Source: Prostheceraeus crozeri
Lineage: Eukaryota > Platyhelminthes > Polycladida > Euryleptidae
Length of the DNA stretch: 64,000 nucleotides
Direction of reading: 5' to 3'
NCBI GenBank assembly: GCA_907163375.1
Contig: CAJQUW010000514.1
Span: 62,001 to 126,000, forward strand
Made by a program: the position numbers and the translations under genes. Below, piece by piece: positions 42,047 to 51,456 of the stretch. A model generated the notes under the pieces. The model was not told where the DNA came from, ran no database searches, and saw only the letters and a list, made by a program, of their open reading frames with translations. Numbering within the stretch: position 1 is the stretch's first letter; each line of letters starts with the position of its first letter.

Positions 42047-45000
42047 TTAAAAAGGTAAAGTAGTTATTCCATCAGGTAAAATTTTTCTTTTATCATCAAA
42101 TGGATCTAATGCTAATTTATGTTCTTCTTTTAAATACATTTTATGTTTCTTTGAATTAAGTCTATAATTATATGCTGTTTTTATTTCATTATTAAATAAT
42201 GCATTTTTATAATCTTGAAATGTTATTTGATTAGCTACTGATGCCTTTGAAATTCCTTTCAATGTTTTATGTGTTTTAATATTATTAGTTGTATCATAAC
42301 AGTAACATTTAGATTTTAAAAATATAGCTTCTGTTATGAAATCTTCATTTCCTTCTAATTCATCTTTTACTTTACATAAATCAGAAGGATGAATAATATC
42401 CTTTATTTTATTAATTTCTTTATCAAGTGAAGAACCATATGGTACTGTTAATTCTAAGAAAATAGAATCGGTATCTGTAAAGTGTAATTTATAGTTTTTG
42501 AAATAAGCAGGTGCTAAATAATCATATATAAAACTATACATAAATAGTTTAGCTAATTCTAATATAGTGAAACCAATGAAATTAAACTTATCATGTTTTA
42601 CAATGCTTCTTCTTAGATGAACAGCACAAAGTTCATCACTGAATCTAGTAGTTCTTTTATATGTAGGTTTCCTTGTTAAATTTTGAAATCTATCTCTATC
42701 ATAAACTATTTCAATATTTTGTCTATTACGCACATTTTCTAAAGTCTTACCATAAAATGCATTATTCATTAATTTGAAGAAAACGTTTCCAAAATCATCT
42801 TTATTTCTTTTAGCTATTTTACGTTTTTCAATATTGAACTCTATATAATTTTTTAACCATTTAGATTTTCTATACTCTAGTTTTCGATGTATTTTGGTGA
42901 GAATCATACCATGATCTAAATACCAATCTAGCATTCTTCCTTCAACAACATACTTTCCTTTATTGCTTTGTGTTAACATAAGTTTTTTTGTTGGTCTGTA
43001 TTTTTTCGGAATTATAGATTTTTGATAATCTGAAAAATCTTCTATATTGGGAATTTTGTTTTCTGGACAGAAAGGATAATATTTTGTTGCTTCTTTTATA
43101 TAATCAGGGTATACTAAATCAACTTCATATACATAACCAAAATTATTTTCACCATCATATGTTCTTTGATAATCTAGATTATTACACCATGTCATTTCAC
43201 CTGTTGGTAATTCTTGTATCATGCAAGAAGAATATAAGCTATTAAAATCATAATATAATAAATAGTTTTCTCTCATGATTTCATCAACTGCTGCTTGACT
43301 ATCTTCATTTGATATAAGTCCTTCTATATTTTGATTAAACAATTTTATAAACTGATCGCTTTCTTCTGGAGATAAAGGTTTCATTATTCCATATTCTTGT
43401 GGATTTACTTTCTTATTATAACATTTAACATATCTATTACCTAAAACTGATGAAACACCACCTCTAATTCCAGATTCAAAAAATAATAATTTATCATATG
43501 TATTTTCTTTATAATGTTTAAGTTTAACGGACTTTGTCCTAGAGCCATCGGCTTGAACATTTGTATGTTTTAATCCTGCTAACCATGTTAAACCTGGTGT
43601 AGAATAACAATAACATGGATCTATTCCGTAATATTCTAAACACATATCACGAAAGTTTTCAAAAAGATCAGCTAGTATTAATACATCTATCTGTAGATAT
43701 TTCATTGTATAATCATACATTGTTTTACAATTTAACTCTCTCCAATTTTTTTCAGCTTCTGCATAGTCTTCTTCAGATAATTGTGATTGTTTTAATGTTG
43801 ATTTAAATTTATCTTTTGGAGGAAGTTGTTTTTCTTCCATAATTTTATTCACAGAATTAAAATCTCCAGTTAAATATTCATATGGAAATATACCTTTTAA
43901 AGGCTTTAAATTATATTTATTTAATATTTTACATTGTTCAGATTTCAAAGTTTTTCCCATAACATCTAATGAATAAGGAGTAAAAAATCTAAATGCATCT
44001 AAAATTCTAATACAACCTAATTGCATTGAAAAATATTCTTCTTCTTGTTTACATAGTACATTTATTTTTTGTTGTTGTAATTTTTCAGATGAAAATAAAT
44101 CTTTCATTACTAGATGGAAATCATATTTAGAACCATTGTAGAAATATAAAGGAACAAAGTTATATTTAAATTTATTAGCATTAAGATTACAAGAATTATG
44201 TGCTGCACCTCTATATAATCCATTTAGATGATCATGATCTTTTACCTTATCAAGATATCTACCTTTGCCAGTTTTATATTTATTTGTAAAACCTTTTCCA
44301 CAGTAATAACAATTTATTTCATCATCAAATTCTTTTCTTTCTTCATCCGTTAATGGAAGCATTGGTATATTTGTTTCAAGCAATTGCGAAAAATAATTTT
44401 GTAATTCTTCTACTTTCTTTGTAAACATTTCTGAACTATCTTCACCATAGTATTGAAAATATTCTGATTTAAATAAATTAGGATAATTTGAGTGAATGTA
44501 CATTCCCCAACATAATGGTTTTTGTTCAAATAAATATTTTTCTTTACTTTGTTCAGATGCACTTTTTCCAGGTGCACTTCTTTCAGGCGCACTTTTTTCA
44601 GAATTATAATTTTCAGAATCAGGTGAAGCCCTGGAACTTTCCGTTTGATTTTGTGTCATATTAACATTATATGCTTCAAAATCACAATAAATAGTAAAGG
44701 GTACTTTATTTTTAAAATACCATTTATTATATTCTAAATAATCATCTTTAGGAAAAGTATTTTGAACTGCTTCGTTTTGTTGACAATTCTCCAAATGTCT
44801 ATTCATTTCTTCTAAAGTTCTAAAACTTGTCATACATTGAAGACAAGGAAAATTTTTATTATCTGAAGTTTTTGTAAATATAGAAACATCTTTACACAAT
44901 ATAAAATGACCCTGATAATATAATATATTCGCTTGTGCTGGTTGTTTTGACTGTTCTAGTTTTTCAAATTCATCTTTATATATTTCATGTGTTTCATTAA

Positions 45001-46573
45001 TTTCTTTTGTAATATTAAATGTATTTTGATAATAATTTTGATTTAATATTTGTAGTTGATAAATATATTCTTTATCATATTGTTCTTTATATTGTTGTAG
45101 ACATTTTTTTAAACATTCATTTATTTTTTGATTGGTTTCATTTTCTTCATTATTTTCTTCATTTAATTTTTTATTATTTTCTTCATTTAATTTTTGAATT
45201 GTTTCTATCTTATTTTGATATTTATGGTGATATTCTTGTAGTAACATTTTTGTTTGTTGTTGATAATCTATTTTACATTTTTGTAAACTTTTATTTAAAT
45301 TTTCTAATTTTTGTTGATATTCTGAAGATAAAGATGAATATTTGTAATTATAATCATCAGTACGTCCTTTATAATTATTATGATTAATCATTATTGGTGA
45401 TAGTGTTTTAACAAGTTCAAATTTTTCAGTACATATTATATTTCCTTGGTAAAAAATATTATGATGCATGTAATTTCCTCTATCATTATATACTATTTCT
45501 GATTGGCATAAATTTTTATTATTCAAATAAAATTTTTTTGAATCTGAGTAAAGTGGAGTAATTTTACCAATAGAAACATAATTCACATTTAATTCAAAAA
45601 CATTTACTTCAATTAAATTTTTATTCTTTTTATGAAACTTTATTAACCTATTATAATCATATGGAAATTCATGTAAACCATCCGAAAGATCAAATTCCTT
45701 TATATATTCTTCTTTATTATAATGACTTAGTCTTTCTTTATGATATTTTGCAGGATGTAAATGTGCTATAATACTCCACAGAAAACAATAATCATCTTCA
45801 TTTTTTATGTTGATTAATTGAGGTGAACTGAAAGGTAAAGGAACATAACTACCACCAGTATTATTTTTATATTTATCAATTACTATTTTCTTAGATAGTA
45901 TTTTAACAAATCTCCAACCAGATTCACTTAACTGGGCTTCAATTATACAATTTTCTAATTTAAGTATCATCGATTGAAATATGGGTTGTATATTATTTAC
46001 ATTATGAATTTCTTGTGACTTTGTAAAATGTCCTTGTATTATTTCTTTAGGAATTCCATCAGATCCATTTTTTGTATAAAGTACTTCTACATTCATATAA
46101 CATTTGAAAGATTTCTTAAATATATTAGAAAAGTTGGTTAGAATATCAGAAAAAGTTTTATCGGTTTCATTATATTCAACCGTTTCATTAAATAAATATT
46201 TTATATCTGTTACGGCTTCATCGGTTCGTTCAGCTTCATCAAATTCATCTATTTCGTTAAATTCATCAGTATCGCTAAATAAATATCTTCCATCTGGTAC
46301 GGGCCAAGCCCTAGAACCTTCGGTTTGTACATGTTCATCTTCACTATTAAAAACTTTTTTATATTCCGAATGTGAATAATCATCAAACATTTTTTTAACT
46401 TTTATATCAGTAGGCAATGTTTCTAGATAGTTTTTATAACTATTTAATTTTAATATATTTCCTTCATCAACTCGTTCTACATTTTGTAAATGCATTTTAC
46501 TTTGTAGATGAGATTGATAACTTCTTTTTGTTTGTAATTTTTTTTCACATAAGACACAATAAAATTTTTTCAT
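42047..46573 (-). CDS. polB: Protein-primed type-B DNA polymerase (C), intact
   Basis: 1508 residues in one frame. An N-terminal C2H2 finger (FYCVLCEKKLQTKRSYQSHL) is followed by a domain that also occurs in the B polymerase (about 150-360; SGWRFVKIL, DYCFLWSIIAHLHP), a Gln/Asn-rich coiled coil (about 400-540), and a second finger (CLQCMTSF...H...C, about 585). Exo I is FTIYCDFEAY (about 629); an HNH-like Cys/His unit CYYCGKG...DHDHLNG...CN lies at about 751-790; then YYDFNSLYSS (about 1108), KLMNNAFYGKT (about 1271) and HFTDTDS (about 1366). All key motifs are present, so replication activity is plausible. Short GC-rich hairpin repeats lie in frame at 46300-46327 and 44621-44648, adding Ser-Arg-Ala-type insertions. 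Confidence 0.93.
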   Translation of the reverse strand: MKKFYCVLCEKKLQTKRSYQSHLQSKMHLQNVERVDEGNILKLNSYKNYLETLPTDIKVKKMFDDYSHSEYKKVFNSEDEHVQTEGSRAWPVPDGRYLFSDTDEFNEIDEFDEAERTDEAVTDIKYLFNETVEYNETDKTFSDILTNFSNIFKKSFKCYMNVEVLYTKNGSDGIPKEIIQGHFTKSQEIHNVNNIQPIFQSMILKLENCIIEAQLSESGWRFVKILSKKIVIDKYKNNTGGSYVPLPFSSPQLINIKNEDDYCFLWSIIAHLHPAKYHKERLSHYNKEEYIKEFDLSDGLHEFPYDYNRLIKFHKKNKNLIEVNVFELNVNYVSIGKITPLYSDSKKFYLNNKNLCQSEIVYNDRGNYMHHNIFYQGNIICTEKFELVKTLSPIMINHNNYKGRTDDYNYKYSSLSSEYQQKLENLNKSLQKCKIDYQQQTKMLLQEYHHKYQNKIETIQKLNEENNKKLNEENNEENETNQKINECLKKCLQQYKEQYDKEYIYQLQILNQNYYQNTFNITKEINETHEIYKDEFEKLEQSKQPAQANILYYQGHFILCKDVSIFTKTSDNKNFPCLQCMTSFRTLEEMNRHLENCQQNEAVQNTFPKDDYLEYNKWYFKNKVPFTIYCDFEAYNVNMTQNQTESSRASPDSENYNSEKSAPERSAPGKSASEQSKEKYLFEQKPLCWGMYIHSNYPNLFKSEYFQYYGEDSSEMFTKKVEELQNYFSQLLETNIPMLPLTDEERKEFDDEINCYYCGKGFTNKYKTGKGRYLDKVKDHDHLNGLYRGAAHNSCNLNANKFKYNFVPLYFYNGSKYDFHLVMKDLFSSEKLQQQKINVLCKQEEEYFSMQLGCIRILDAFRFFTPYSLDVMGKTLKSEQCKILNKYNLKPLKGIFPYEYLTGDFNSVNKIMEEKQLPPKDKFKSTLKQSQLSEEDYAEAEKNWRELNCKTMYDYTMKYLQIDVLILADLFENFRDMCLEYYGIDPCYCYSTPGLTWLAGLKHTNVQADGSRTKSVKLKHYKENTYDKLLFFESGIRGGVSSVLGNRYVKCYNKKVNPQEYGIMKPLSPEESDQFIKLFNQNIEGLISNEDSQAAVDEIMRENYLLYYDFNSLYSSCMIQELPTGEMTWCNNLDYQRTYDGENNFGYVYEVDLVYPDYIKEATKYYPFCPENKIPNIEDFSDYQKSIIPKKYRPTKKLMLTQSNKGKYVVEGRMLDWYLDHGMILTKIHRKLEYRKSKWLKNYIEFNIEKRKIAKRNKDDFGNVFFKLMNNAFYGKTLENVRNRQNIEIVYDRDRFQNLTRKPTYKRTTRFSDELCAVHLRRSIVKHDKFNFIGFTILELAKLFMYSFIYDYLAPAYFKNYKLHFTDTDSIFLELTVPYGSSLDKEINKIKDIIHPSDLCKVKDELEGNEDFITEAIFLKSKCYCYDTTNNIKTHKTLKGISKASVANQITFQDYKNALFNNEIKTAYNYRLNSKKHKMYLKEEHKLALDPFDDKRKILPDGITTLPF
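44621..44648. repeat. Hairpin-derived insert within the polymerase gene
   Basis: A diverged copy of the GC-rich double hairpin. Read in frame it gives Ser-Ser-Arg-Ala-Ser-Pro. It lies in a low-complexity linker rich in Ser/Glu before the exonuclease domain, where extra residues may be tolerated. Confidence 0.65.
46300..46327. repeat. Hairpin-derived insert within the polymerase N-terminal region
   Basis: GGGCCAAGCCC followed by GAACCTTCGGTT, very close to the TIR copy at 38277-38304. It reads Gly-Ser-Arg-Ala-Trp-Pro in frame, in an acidic linker after the first zinc finger. Confidence 0.7.
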
Positions 46574-46763
46574 TTTTTTATTTTTAAAGAAAAAATTTGT
46601 GTTTTAGTTTTTTTTAAAAAAAATTTTTGTTTTAATTTTTAGAGAAAAAAAATTCGACCTTCGGTTCGATTATGATAAATTTGTTTAATTATGATAAATT
46701 TGTTTAATTATGATAAATTTGTTTAATTATTAAGTATTTCACTAACACCATTTATTAATGGTT
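46574..46763. other. Intergenic with a 20-bp repeat
   Basis: ATTATGATAAATTTGTTTAA occurs three to four times at 46670-46730. A short copy of the hairpin family, GACCTTCGGTTCGATT, lies at 46655-46670. No gene. Confidence 0.7.
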
Positions 46764-48308
46764 TTATATCATTATAGTTTTTTTGGCTTCAACAAATGTA
46801 GATTTGGCATCAGAAAATGTAGATTTAACATCAGATATTATTGGTGTTGCTTTTCTTAAACCGTTTCTAACATCATTTATTGCAATTTTTAAATAGTTTA
46901 ATGTTTCATTATCTTGTAATCTGTTAGGTATTGGTATACCAAATTTTGCATTTAAATAATGATCAAAATAAAAATAAAATGTATCAGGAATAATTTTTAG
47001 TGGTACTTTTGCTTCGGATTCTAAAAAGATAATTATTTGTTCTATAACTTGATTTGATAAATGTTTTGTATTTGCATACATTCTAATATCAAAATCTTGA
47101 GAGTTATTATAGATTTCATGTTCGGTATCTACTAATATATTTAAATCTTTATCATATACTTGCATATGTCCTCTTATGGTGTCAACACGTATTATTCCAT
47201 ATTTATGATGTGTATAATATGATAAAGGCATATTCATTTTATAATTTTTATTAATATCATTAAAGAATGCTGCATTATTTTGTGTAGTTGTAAAAAATGT
47301 TTGAATGTTTTCTCTAATCTTATTATCTACATCACAAGCTTTATGAGCTAATACAACTATTTCAATATTTTGATGTCTTCCTTTTGTAAATATTTCTGAC
47401 ATATTTTTTTGTTTTGATAAACTTGCAACATCATCTAAAATTAATAAAGATTTATTTTCAGGTGTACCAGCAAAACTTTCCATATCTTGTAACTCATCTA
47501 ATTGTTTATCATTATAGACGTTTGTAAAAGTTGGCCATTCAGAAGTATGCATACAAAAAATATGTACTTTTGTTTCATCCTTATAATGTTCGTTTATATA
47601 TTTTTTAATAAACGTAGTCTTACCACTTCCAGTTTTACCGTAAACAATGAAATGTAAATTTTCTTGATGCATTTTACCTTGTTTAATATTTTTATTATTA
47701 GTTTTATCCTTAATCTTATCCTCCTCAGTCTTCCATCCTTTAAAAGTTTTTATTTCTTGTTTATAAAAATTTATTCTCTTTTGTTCCTCTGTTAGAAAGT
47801 AACCCCATTGATTTCCAATACATATAACAAGATGATAAATAAAAAATATTAAAATACATGCTAACAATATTTTTATACAATGAAATTTTAAAAAATTCCA
47901 AAGACGTGTAAGATCTGATTGTGGTATTTTTTTATTAAGAGATGAATTAGGGGGTAGTGTTTCTAAATATCTTTTATTATATATTTTTTTATCTATATTA
48001 TTATATGTATTTTTATCTATATTTTTATCTATATTATTATATATATTATTACCTATAGTATTATATCTAGGATTATATCTAGGATTATCTACAATATTAT
48101 CTACAATATTATTAATATCATTTAGATTAGGATCTTGAGGAGTTAGTGTATCTTGAAACTCGGTGTTATTTATATAATTATTTATCATTTCATTTATTGC
48201 ATTAAGAGATTTATGACGACTTAGATTACTTTTATTACTTTTATCACTTTTATTACTTTTAATTATAACTGGTGAATATAAATCTTCCAAATTTTCGCTT
48301 TTATTCAT
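46764..48308 (-). CDS. Membrane-anchored FtsK/HerA-like ATPase 2 (C)
   Basis: 514 residues. The N-terminal 120 residues are Asn/Asp/Lys-rich with short repeats (NIVDNIVDNP, NNIDKNIDKN). One hydrophobic helix follows (IKILLACILIFFIYHLVICI, about 145-165). The ATPase domain has Walker A GKTGSGKTT (about 223-231), Walker B SLLILDDVA (about 288) and IFTKGRHQNIEIVVLAHKA, matching the packaging-ATPase pattern. A C-terminal region of about 160 residues ends TFSDAKSTFVEAKKTIMI. The layout of membrane helix then ATPase is like cellular FtsK. It is distinct from ATPase 1 in the same element, so the two may act at different steps. The frame is intact. Confidence 0.8.
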   Translation of the reverse strand: MNKSENLEDLYSPVIIKSNKSDKSNKSNLSRHKSLNAINEMINNYINNTEFQDTLTPQDPNLNDINNIVDNIVDNPRYNPRYNTIGNNIYNNIDKNIDKNTYNNIDKKIYNKRYLETLPPNSSLNKKIPQSDLTRLWNFLKFHCIKILLACILIFFIYHLVICIGNQWGYFLTEEQKRINFYKQEIKTFKGWKTEEDKIKDKTNNKNIKQGKMHQENLHFIVYGKTGSGKTTFIKKYINEHYKDETKVHIFCMHTSEWPTFTNVYNDKQLDELQDMESFAGTPENKSLLILDDVASLSKQKNMSEIFTKGRHQNIEIVVLAHKACDVDNKIRENIQTFFTTTQNNAAFFNDINKNYKMNMPLSYYTHHKYGIIRVDTIRGHMQVYDKDLNILVDTEHEIYNNSQDFDIRMYANTKHLSNQVIEQIIIFLESEAKVPLKIIPDTFYFYFDHYLNAKFGIPIPNRLQDNETLNYLKIAINDVRNGLRKATPIISDVKSTFSDAKSTFVEAKKTIMI

Positions 48309-48621
48309 TTATTATTTTTTAAATAAAAAATTTAGGAGTTATTATTTGTTGATTCCGGACTAGCATTCTTACACTCTAATGAGTGTTTTTAACCTCTGTA
48401 GAACCTCCGGAATGTGTCGGAATTTTTGTTCCTATACTCAAAAGAAGTATTTCTATACCTCTCCTCTCTTCCGGAATGCTTAAGAATATTTTAATAAAAT
48501 AATATTTTATTCTTTATAAAAAAATAATATTTTACTATATATAAGATTATTTTAGTAGAAATACAAATATTTTAGTAGAAATACAACTATTTTAATATAT
48601 AAGACTATTTTAATAGAAATA
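48309..48621. other. AT-rich intergenic with short repeats
   Basis: 'ATTTTAGTAGAAATACAA' recurs at 48545-48600, and a CCGGA-containing inverted stretch lies at 48355-48480. No gene is seen. Confidence 0.6.
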
Positions 48622-49515
48622 CTAATAAAAAGTATTTATACGTTGATGAAGATTTGGAATATTTTGATTTGGAATATTTTGATTTAAATCTTCATTAAGT
48701 TTTGGACATAGTGTTACATGTCTTGGAAAATTTTTCTTTAATATAATTTTTTGACAACCTCTACATTTTACTTTTTCCTTTAAACAATCCTTACACTTAT
48801 ATTTACTATCATAAAACTCTGTCTTAGGTTTAGTATTTTGACAACTTGTACATTGTCTTGTAGAACTTATACAAGAATTATAATGATTAGTAATTCCTTG
48901 AATTGTAAAATATTTATTACAATTACGACATAACTGATCTTTCATTTTATCTTTTTTTTCTTTTTTAACCTCTTCTGTTTGTTCACATATTTTTAAATGA
49001 CGTGCAAAATTTTTGTACGTTATATTTTTATTACAACCAGAACATTTTTTCGTATCCCCTTTCACAGATTTATTATTTGGATTTACATGATTATTTGGAT
49101 TTACATGATTATTTTGAGTAAGGGGATTATTTGGATTTACATGATTATTTTTAGTAAAAGGATTATTTATTGTATCTAAATGATTATTTTGAGTAAAAGG
49201 ATTATTTGTATTTACATGATTATTTTGAGTAAAAGGATTATTTTGCCTAGGTGTATTTTTTCTAGGTGTATTTTTTCTAGCGGTATAAAGATTTTGCCCC
49301 TGATCTGAAATAAATAAATGTTTTAATTTTTGCAATGGTTGTTCCAGTTGATTATTATTAGATTGATTATTATTAGATTGAATACCATCATACTGTTTTT
49401 TATAAAAGTTACTTCGATTAATTTTCCCACATGATGTATTTTTCATATGAGTAAACAACATAGTTGGGTTTAAAAAATCTACTCCACAAACTTGACAAAT
49501 TTGAGTCATTTCCAT
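48622..49515 (-). CDS. Multi-zinc-finger protein with Asn repeats (C)
   Basis: Begins MEMTQICQVCGVDFLNPTML, a Cys/His finger. The middle is a repeat of NPFTQNNHVNTN type units, about seven copies. The C-terminal half holds four or five Cys pairs: CSGCNKNITYKNFARHLKIC, CRNCNKYFTIQGITNHYNSC, CTSCQNTKPKTEFY...CKDC, CRGCQKIILKKNFPRHVTLC. It probably binds nucleic acid. I chose the Met after 'AAAA' rather than the longer frame from 49590, because the gap to the opposite gene is then a 44-bp AT-rich stretch of the kind found before other C genes. The family is not recognised. Confidence 0.65.
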   Translation of the reverse strand: MEMTQICQVCGVDFLNPTMLFTHMKNTSCGKINRSNFYKKQYDGIQSNNNQSNNNQLEQPLQKLKHLFISDQGQNLYTARKNTPRKNTPRQNNPFTQNNHVNTNNPFTQNNHLDTINNPFTKNNHVNPNNPLTQNNHVNPNNHVNPNNKSVKGDTKKCSGCNKNITYKNFARHLKICEQTEEVKKEKKDKMKDQLCRNCNKYFTIQGITNHYNSCISSTRQCTSCQNTKPKTEFYDSKYKCKDCLKEKVKCRGCQKIILKKNFPRHVTLCPKLNEDLNQNIPNQNIPNLHQRINTFY

Positions 49516-49559
49516 TTTTATTTTTATTAGAAAAAAATTTCCTTTTTTATTGTTAAAAA

Positions 49560-50447
49560 ATGATGTTACCAAATGTTGGTGGAGGTGCATATATCCCGAA
49601 TAATCGTGAATTAGAAATAGAGATAGAAAATTATATTATGAAAACTGGAGACGTTTTATCTGGTCCATTGCATCTTTCTATTCTTCCGCAACAAAATACA
49701 GAGTTAACAAATAAACAATATGTTGATACACAAATCAATGACTTAAAGGAAAAATATATAAACGATGTTATGGTTCCGCTGATGAACGAATTAAAGTTGC
49801 TTAAACTTAATGACAAATCATTAAACGAAAAATTATCAATACTTGATAAAAAGGATAGAGAGCTAGAAGCAGATATAGCAAAACTTTTTAAAAAGATTTC
49901 AGAACAATCGAAAATTTTAATATTACTTTCTTTAAATTTAAAATCTGCAGTCATTAAAAATAAACATCAGATACAACTATTGAAAGAACAATTAGAAGAT
50001 GAAATAGAAAAACTACCTGAAAGAATTAAAAAAAATTTAAAGCAGTTACAAACTACATTCCAAAAAAGTGTTGATGAATTGAGTTCTAAAATTACTCAAC
50101 AAATGAAAAAGATGAATAGAATAATAAATGAAGTAAACTCACTGAATGAAAAAGTTGATAAAATGAAAACTCTTAAAATCAATTTAGAAAATGAATTAAA
50201 GAAAAATTTACAAGAAAACTCTAAAGAAAATAAAGAACAGTTAGATTCTGTTAAAAGACAATTAGATGTTCTTAAAATTAAGTTAAATGCACTTAAAACG
50301 GCGTTGAAGATGAATCAGGTGAAAATGCAAGTTAATAGAAAAGAAATTAAAGTACATCACACGCTACTTGACGCAATAGATAAAGTGCAACAGGCAATTA
50401 ATAAAGTTATCTCGAAGTTGTTAGATATTCATAAACGTAAATCTTAA
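49560..50447 (+). CDS. Fibre-like coiled-coil protein with phage tail-fibre-type N-terminus (C)
   Basis: 295 residues. After MMLPNVGGGAYIPNN comes MKTGDVLSGPLHLSILPQQ and then ELTNKQYVDTQINDL. The order 'GD-hydrophobic-G-P-L ... N-K-x-Y-V-D' is the same as the short repeat of many phage tail fibres. From about residue 60 to the end the protein is a nearly unbroken coiled coil. So it may be a trimeric fibre on the particle, with this N-terminus as a base. This is inference; the coiled coil is certain. It diverges from the zinc-finger gene across 44 bp. Confidence 0.6.
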   Translation: MMLPNVGGGAYIPNNRELEIEIENYIMKTGDVLSGPLHLSILPQQNTELTNKQYVDTQINDLKEKYINDVMVPLMNELKLLKLNDKSLNEKLSILDKKDRELEADIAKLFKKISEQSKILILLSLNLKSAVIKNKHQIQLLKEQLEDEIEKLPERIKKNLKQLQTTFQKSVDELSSKITQQMKKMNRIINEVNSLNEKVDKMKTLKINLENELKKNLQENSKENKEQLDSVKRQLDVLKIKLNALKTALKMNQVKMQVNRKEIKVHHTLLDAIDKVQQAINKVISKLLDIHKRKS

Positions 50448-50616
50448 ACGAGTATTGTAAATATTAACTTAAATATTTTTTACCTACAAAAAATAAGAAT
50501 CATAAAAAATATAAATATAATTTAAAAAATACAAAAATATAAATATAATTTTAAAAATATAAAAGTATAAATATATAAAAGTATATAAAAGTATATAAAA
50601 GTATATAATTTTAAAA
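50448..50616. other. AT-rich intergenic with TATAAAAG repeats
   Basis: 'TATATAAAAGTATATAAAAG' type units, about six, occur at 50550-50608 right before the truncated gene, and might act as TATA elements. Confidence 0.5.
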
Positions 50617-50790
50617 ATGGATAAAATTAGAGCTAATAATTTTAAAAGAATTAAACAATTAGAAGAGTTAATAAAAGAAAGAAATATTATGAAAGAAAAT
50701 CATAGAATAAAAAGAATGATTGATGCAGGTTTGGTTCCTGATAAAGTTAAACCAAAAACGCAATCTGTAAAAGTTAAGAACAAAAAATAA
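50617..50790 (+). pseudogene. Truncated paralogue of the 278-aa gene
   Basis: 57 residues starting MDKIRANNFKRIKQLEELIK, close to the first 40 residues of the gene at 41108-41944, then a different Lys-rich end. It is on the opposite strand from the full gene. It could be a small protein of its own or the remnant of a duplication. It begins after 'TTTTAAAAATG', like other genes here. Confidence 0.7.
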
Positions 50791-50807
50791 ACATTTTTTT
50801 ATAATGG

Positions 50808-50869
50808 ACATCGGTTCATGGGTCAACGGAGATGTCTTCCAGGGCTTCGCGCTTCGCGCTTCGCCCGTA
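50808..50869. repeat. GC-rich hairpin cluster
   Basis: GACATC...GATGTC flanks, then CCAGGGCTTCGCGCTTCGCGCT and CGCCCG. The unit GACATCGGAGATGTCTTCC is also at 53316-53334 inside a gene. In this intergenic place the CTTCGCG part is tripled. Confidence 0.7.
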
Positions 50870-50907
50870 TTTATTTTTTTCCCAAAAGTCAAATTTATTA
50901 CTAAAAA

Positions 50908-51387
50908 ATGCCTATAATTTATAAACACAATCTTAAACAATTTGCTTCAAATCAAAGAATTGCTCATGAACCACGTATGAATCCTGTTTATCATTATGAT
51001 AATAGAGAAACCGTTCAAAAAGAAGGGGATGGCATCTTTTCTGGTATTGGTAGTATCGTTAACTTAATTAAAAATAATAAAGATTTGATTACATCTGCTG
51101 CAAAAGGAGCAGCTGCTATAGGTAGTACAGCTAGTGCAATATCAAATGCTGTTAAATCACAAAACGAATTAAAACAACTAGAAGCTATTCGTAAACTCAA
51201 GAATGATTCTGAAGAACTAAAAAAATTAAAAAAACTTTCAGATGAAACAAAAAACAAAATTGCTAACATAGCTGTTGGGGAAACCTTGAGGAGCGGAGCT
51301 CCGTCTGATAGTAAACATAATGAAAAAACAATTGAAGAAATAAGAGGTAATGGCGTCAGCAGCGGAGCTGGTCTAGCAAAATTCTAA
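50908..51387 (+). CDS. Amphipathic minor capsid-like protein (C)
   Basis: 159 residues from MPIIYKHNLKQFASNQRIAH. A Gly-rich amphipathic helix (GIFSGIGSIVNLIKNNKDLI) runs into an Ala-rich helix (TSAAKGAAAIGSTASAISNA), then a Lys/Glu-rich coiled region. A membrane-active minor capsid protein like adenovirus pVI is one reading, by layout only. A hairpin repeat at 51287-51309 is in frame and adds Leu-Arg-Ser-Gly-Ala-Pro. It sits directly before the capsid gene. Confidence 0.5.
   Translation: MPIIYKHNLKQFASNQRIAHEPRMNPVYHYDNRETVQKEGDGIFSGIGSIVNLIKNNKDLITSAAKGAAAIGSTASAISNAVKSQNELKQLEAIRKLKNDSEELKKLKKLSDETKNKIANIAVGETLRSGAPSDSKHNEKTIEEIRGNGVSSGAGLAKF
51287..51309. repeat. GC-rich hairpin within a gene
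   Basis: GAGGAGCGGAGCTCCGTC. It belongs to the GGAGC-type hairpins of C and is in frame with the gene at 50908-51387. Confidence 0.6.
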
Positions 51388-51456
51388 AATTATATTTTAG
51401 TAAAAATTTTTTTCTATCTGTGAGAAAAACAAAAAGTCAAATTATTTTTTATAAAA

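Noticed and set aside
45019-45387. Plus-strand frame of 122 codons inside the C polymerase
   Set aside because: Phe/Tyr/Leu-rich antisense of the Gln/Asn-rich coiled coil; a composition artefact.
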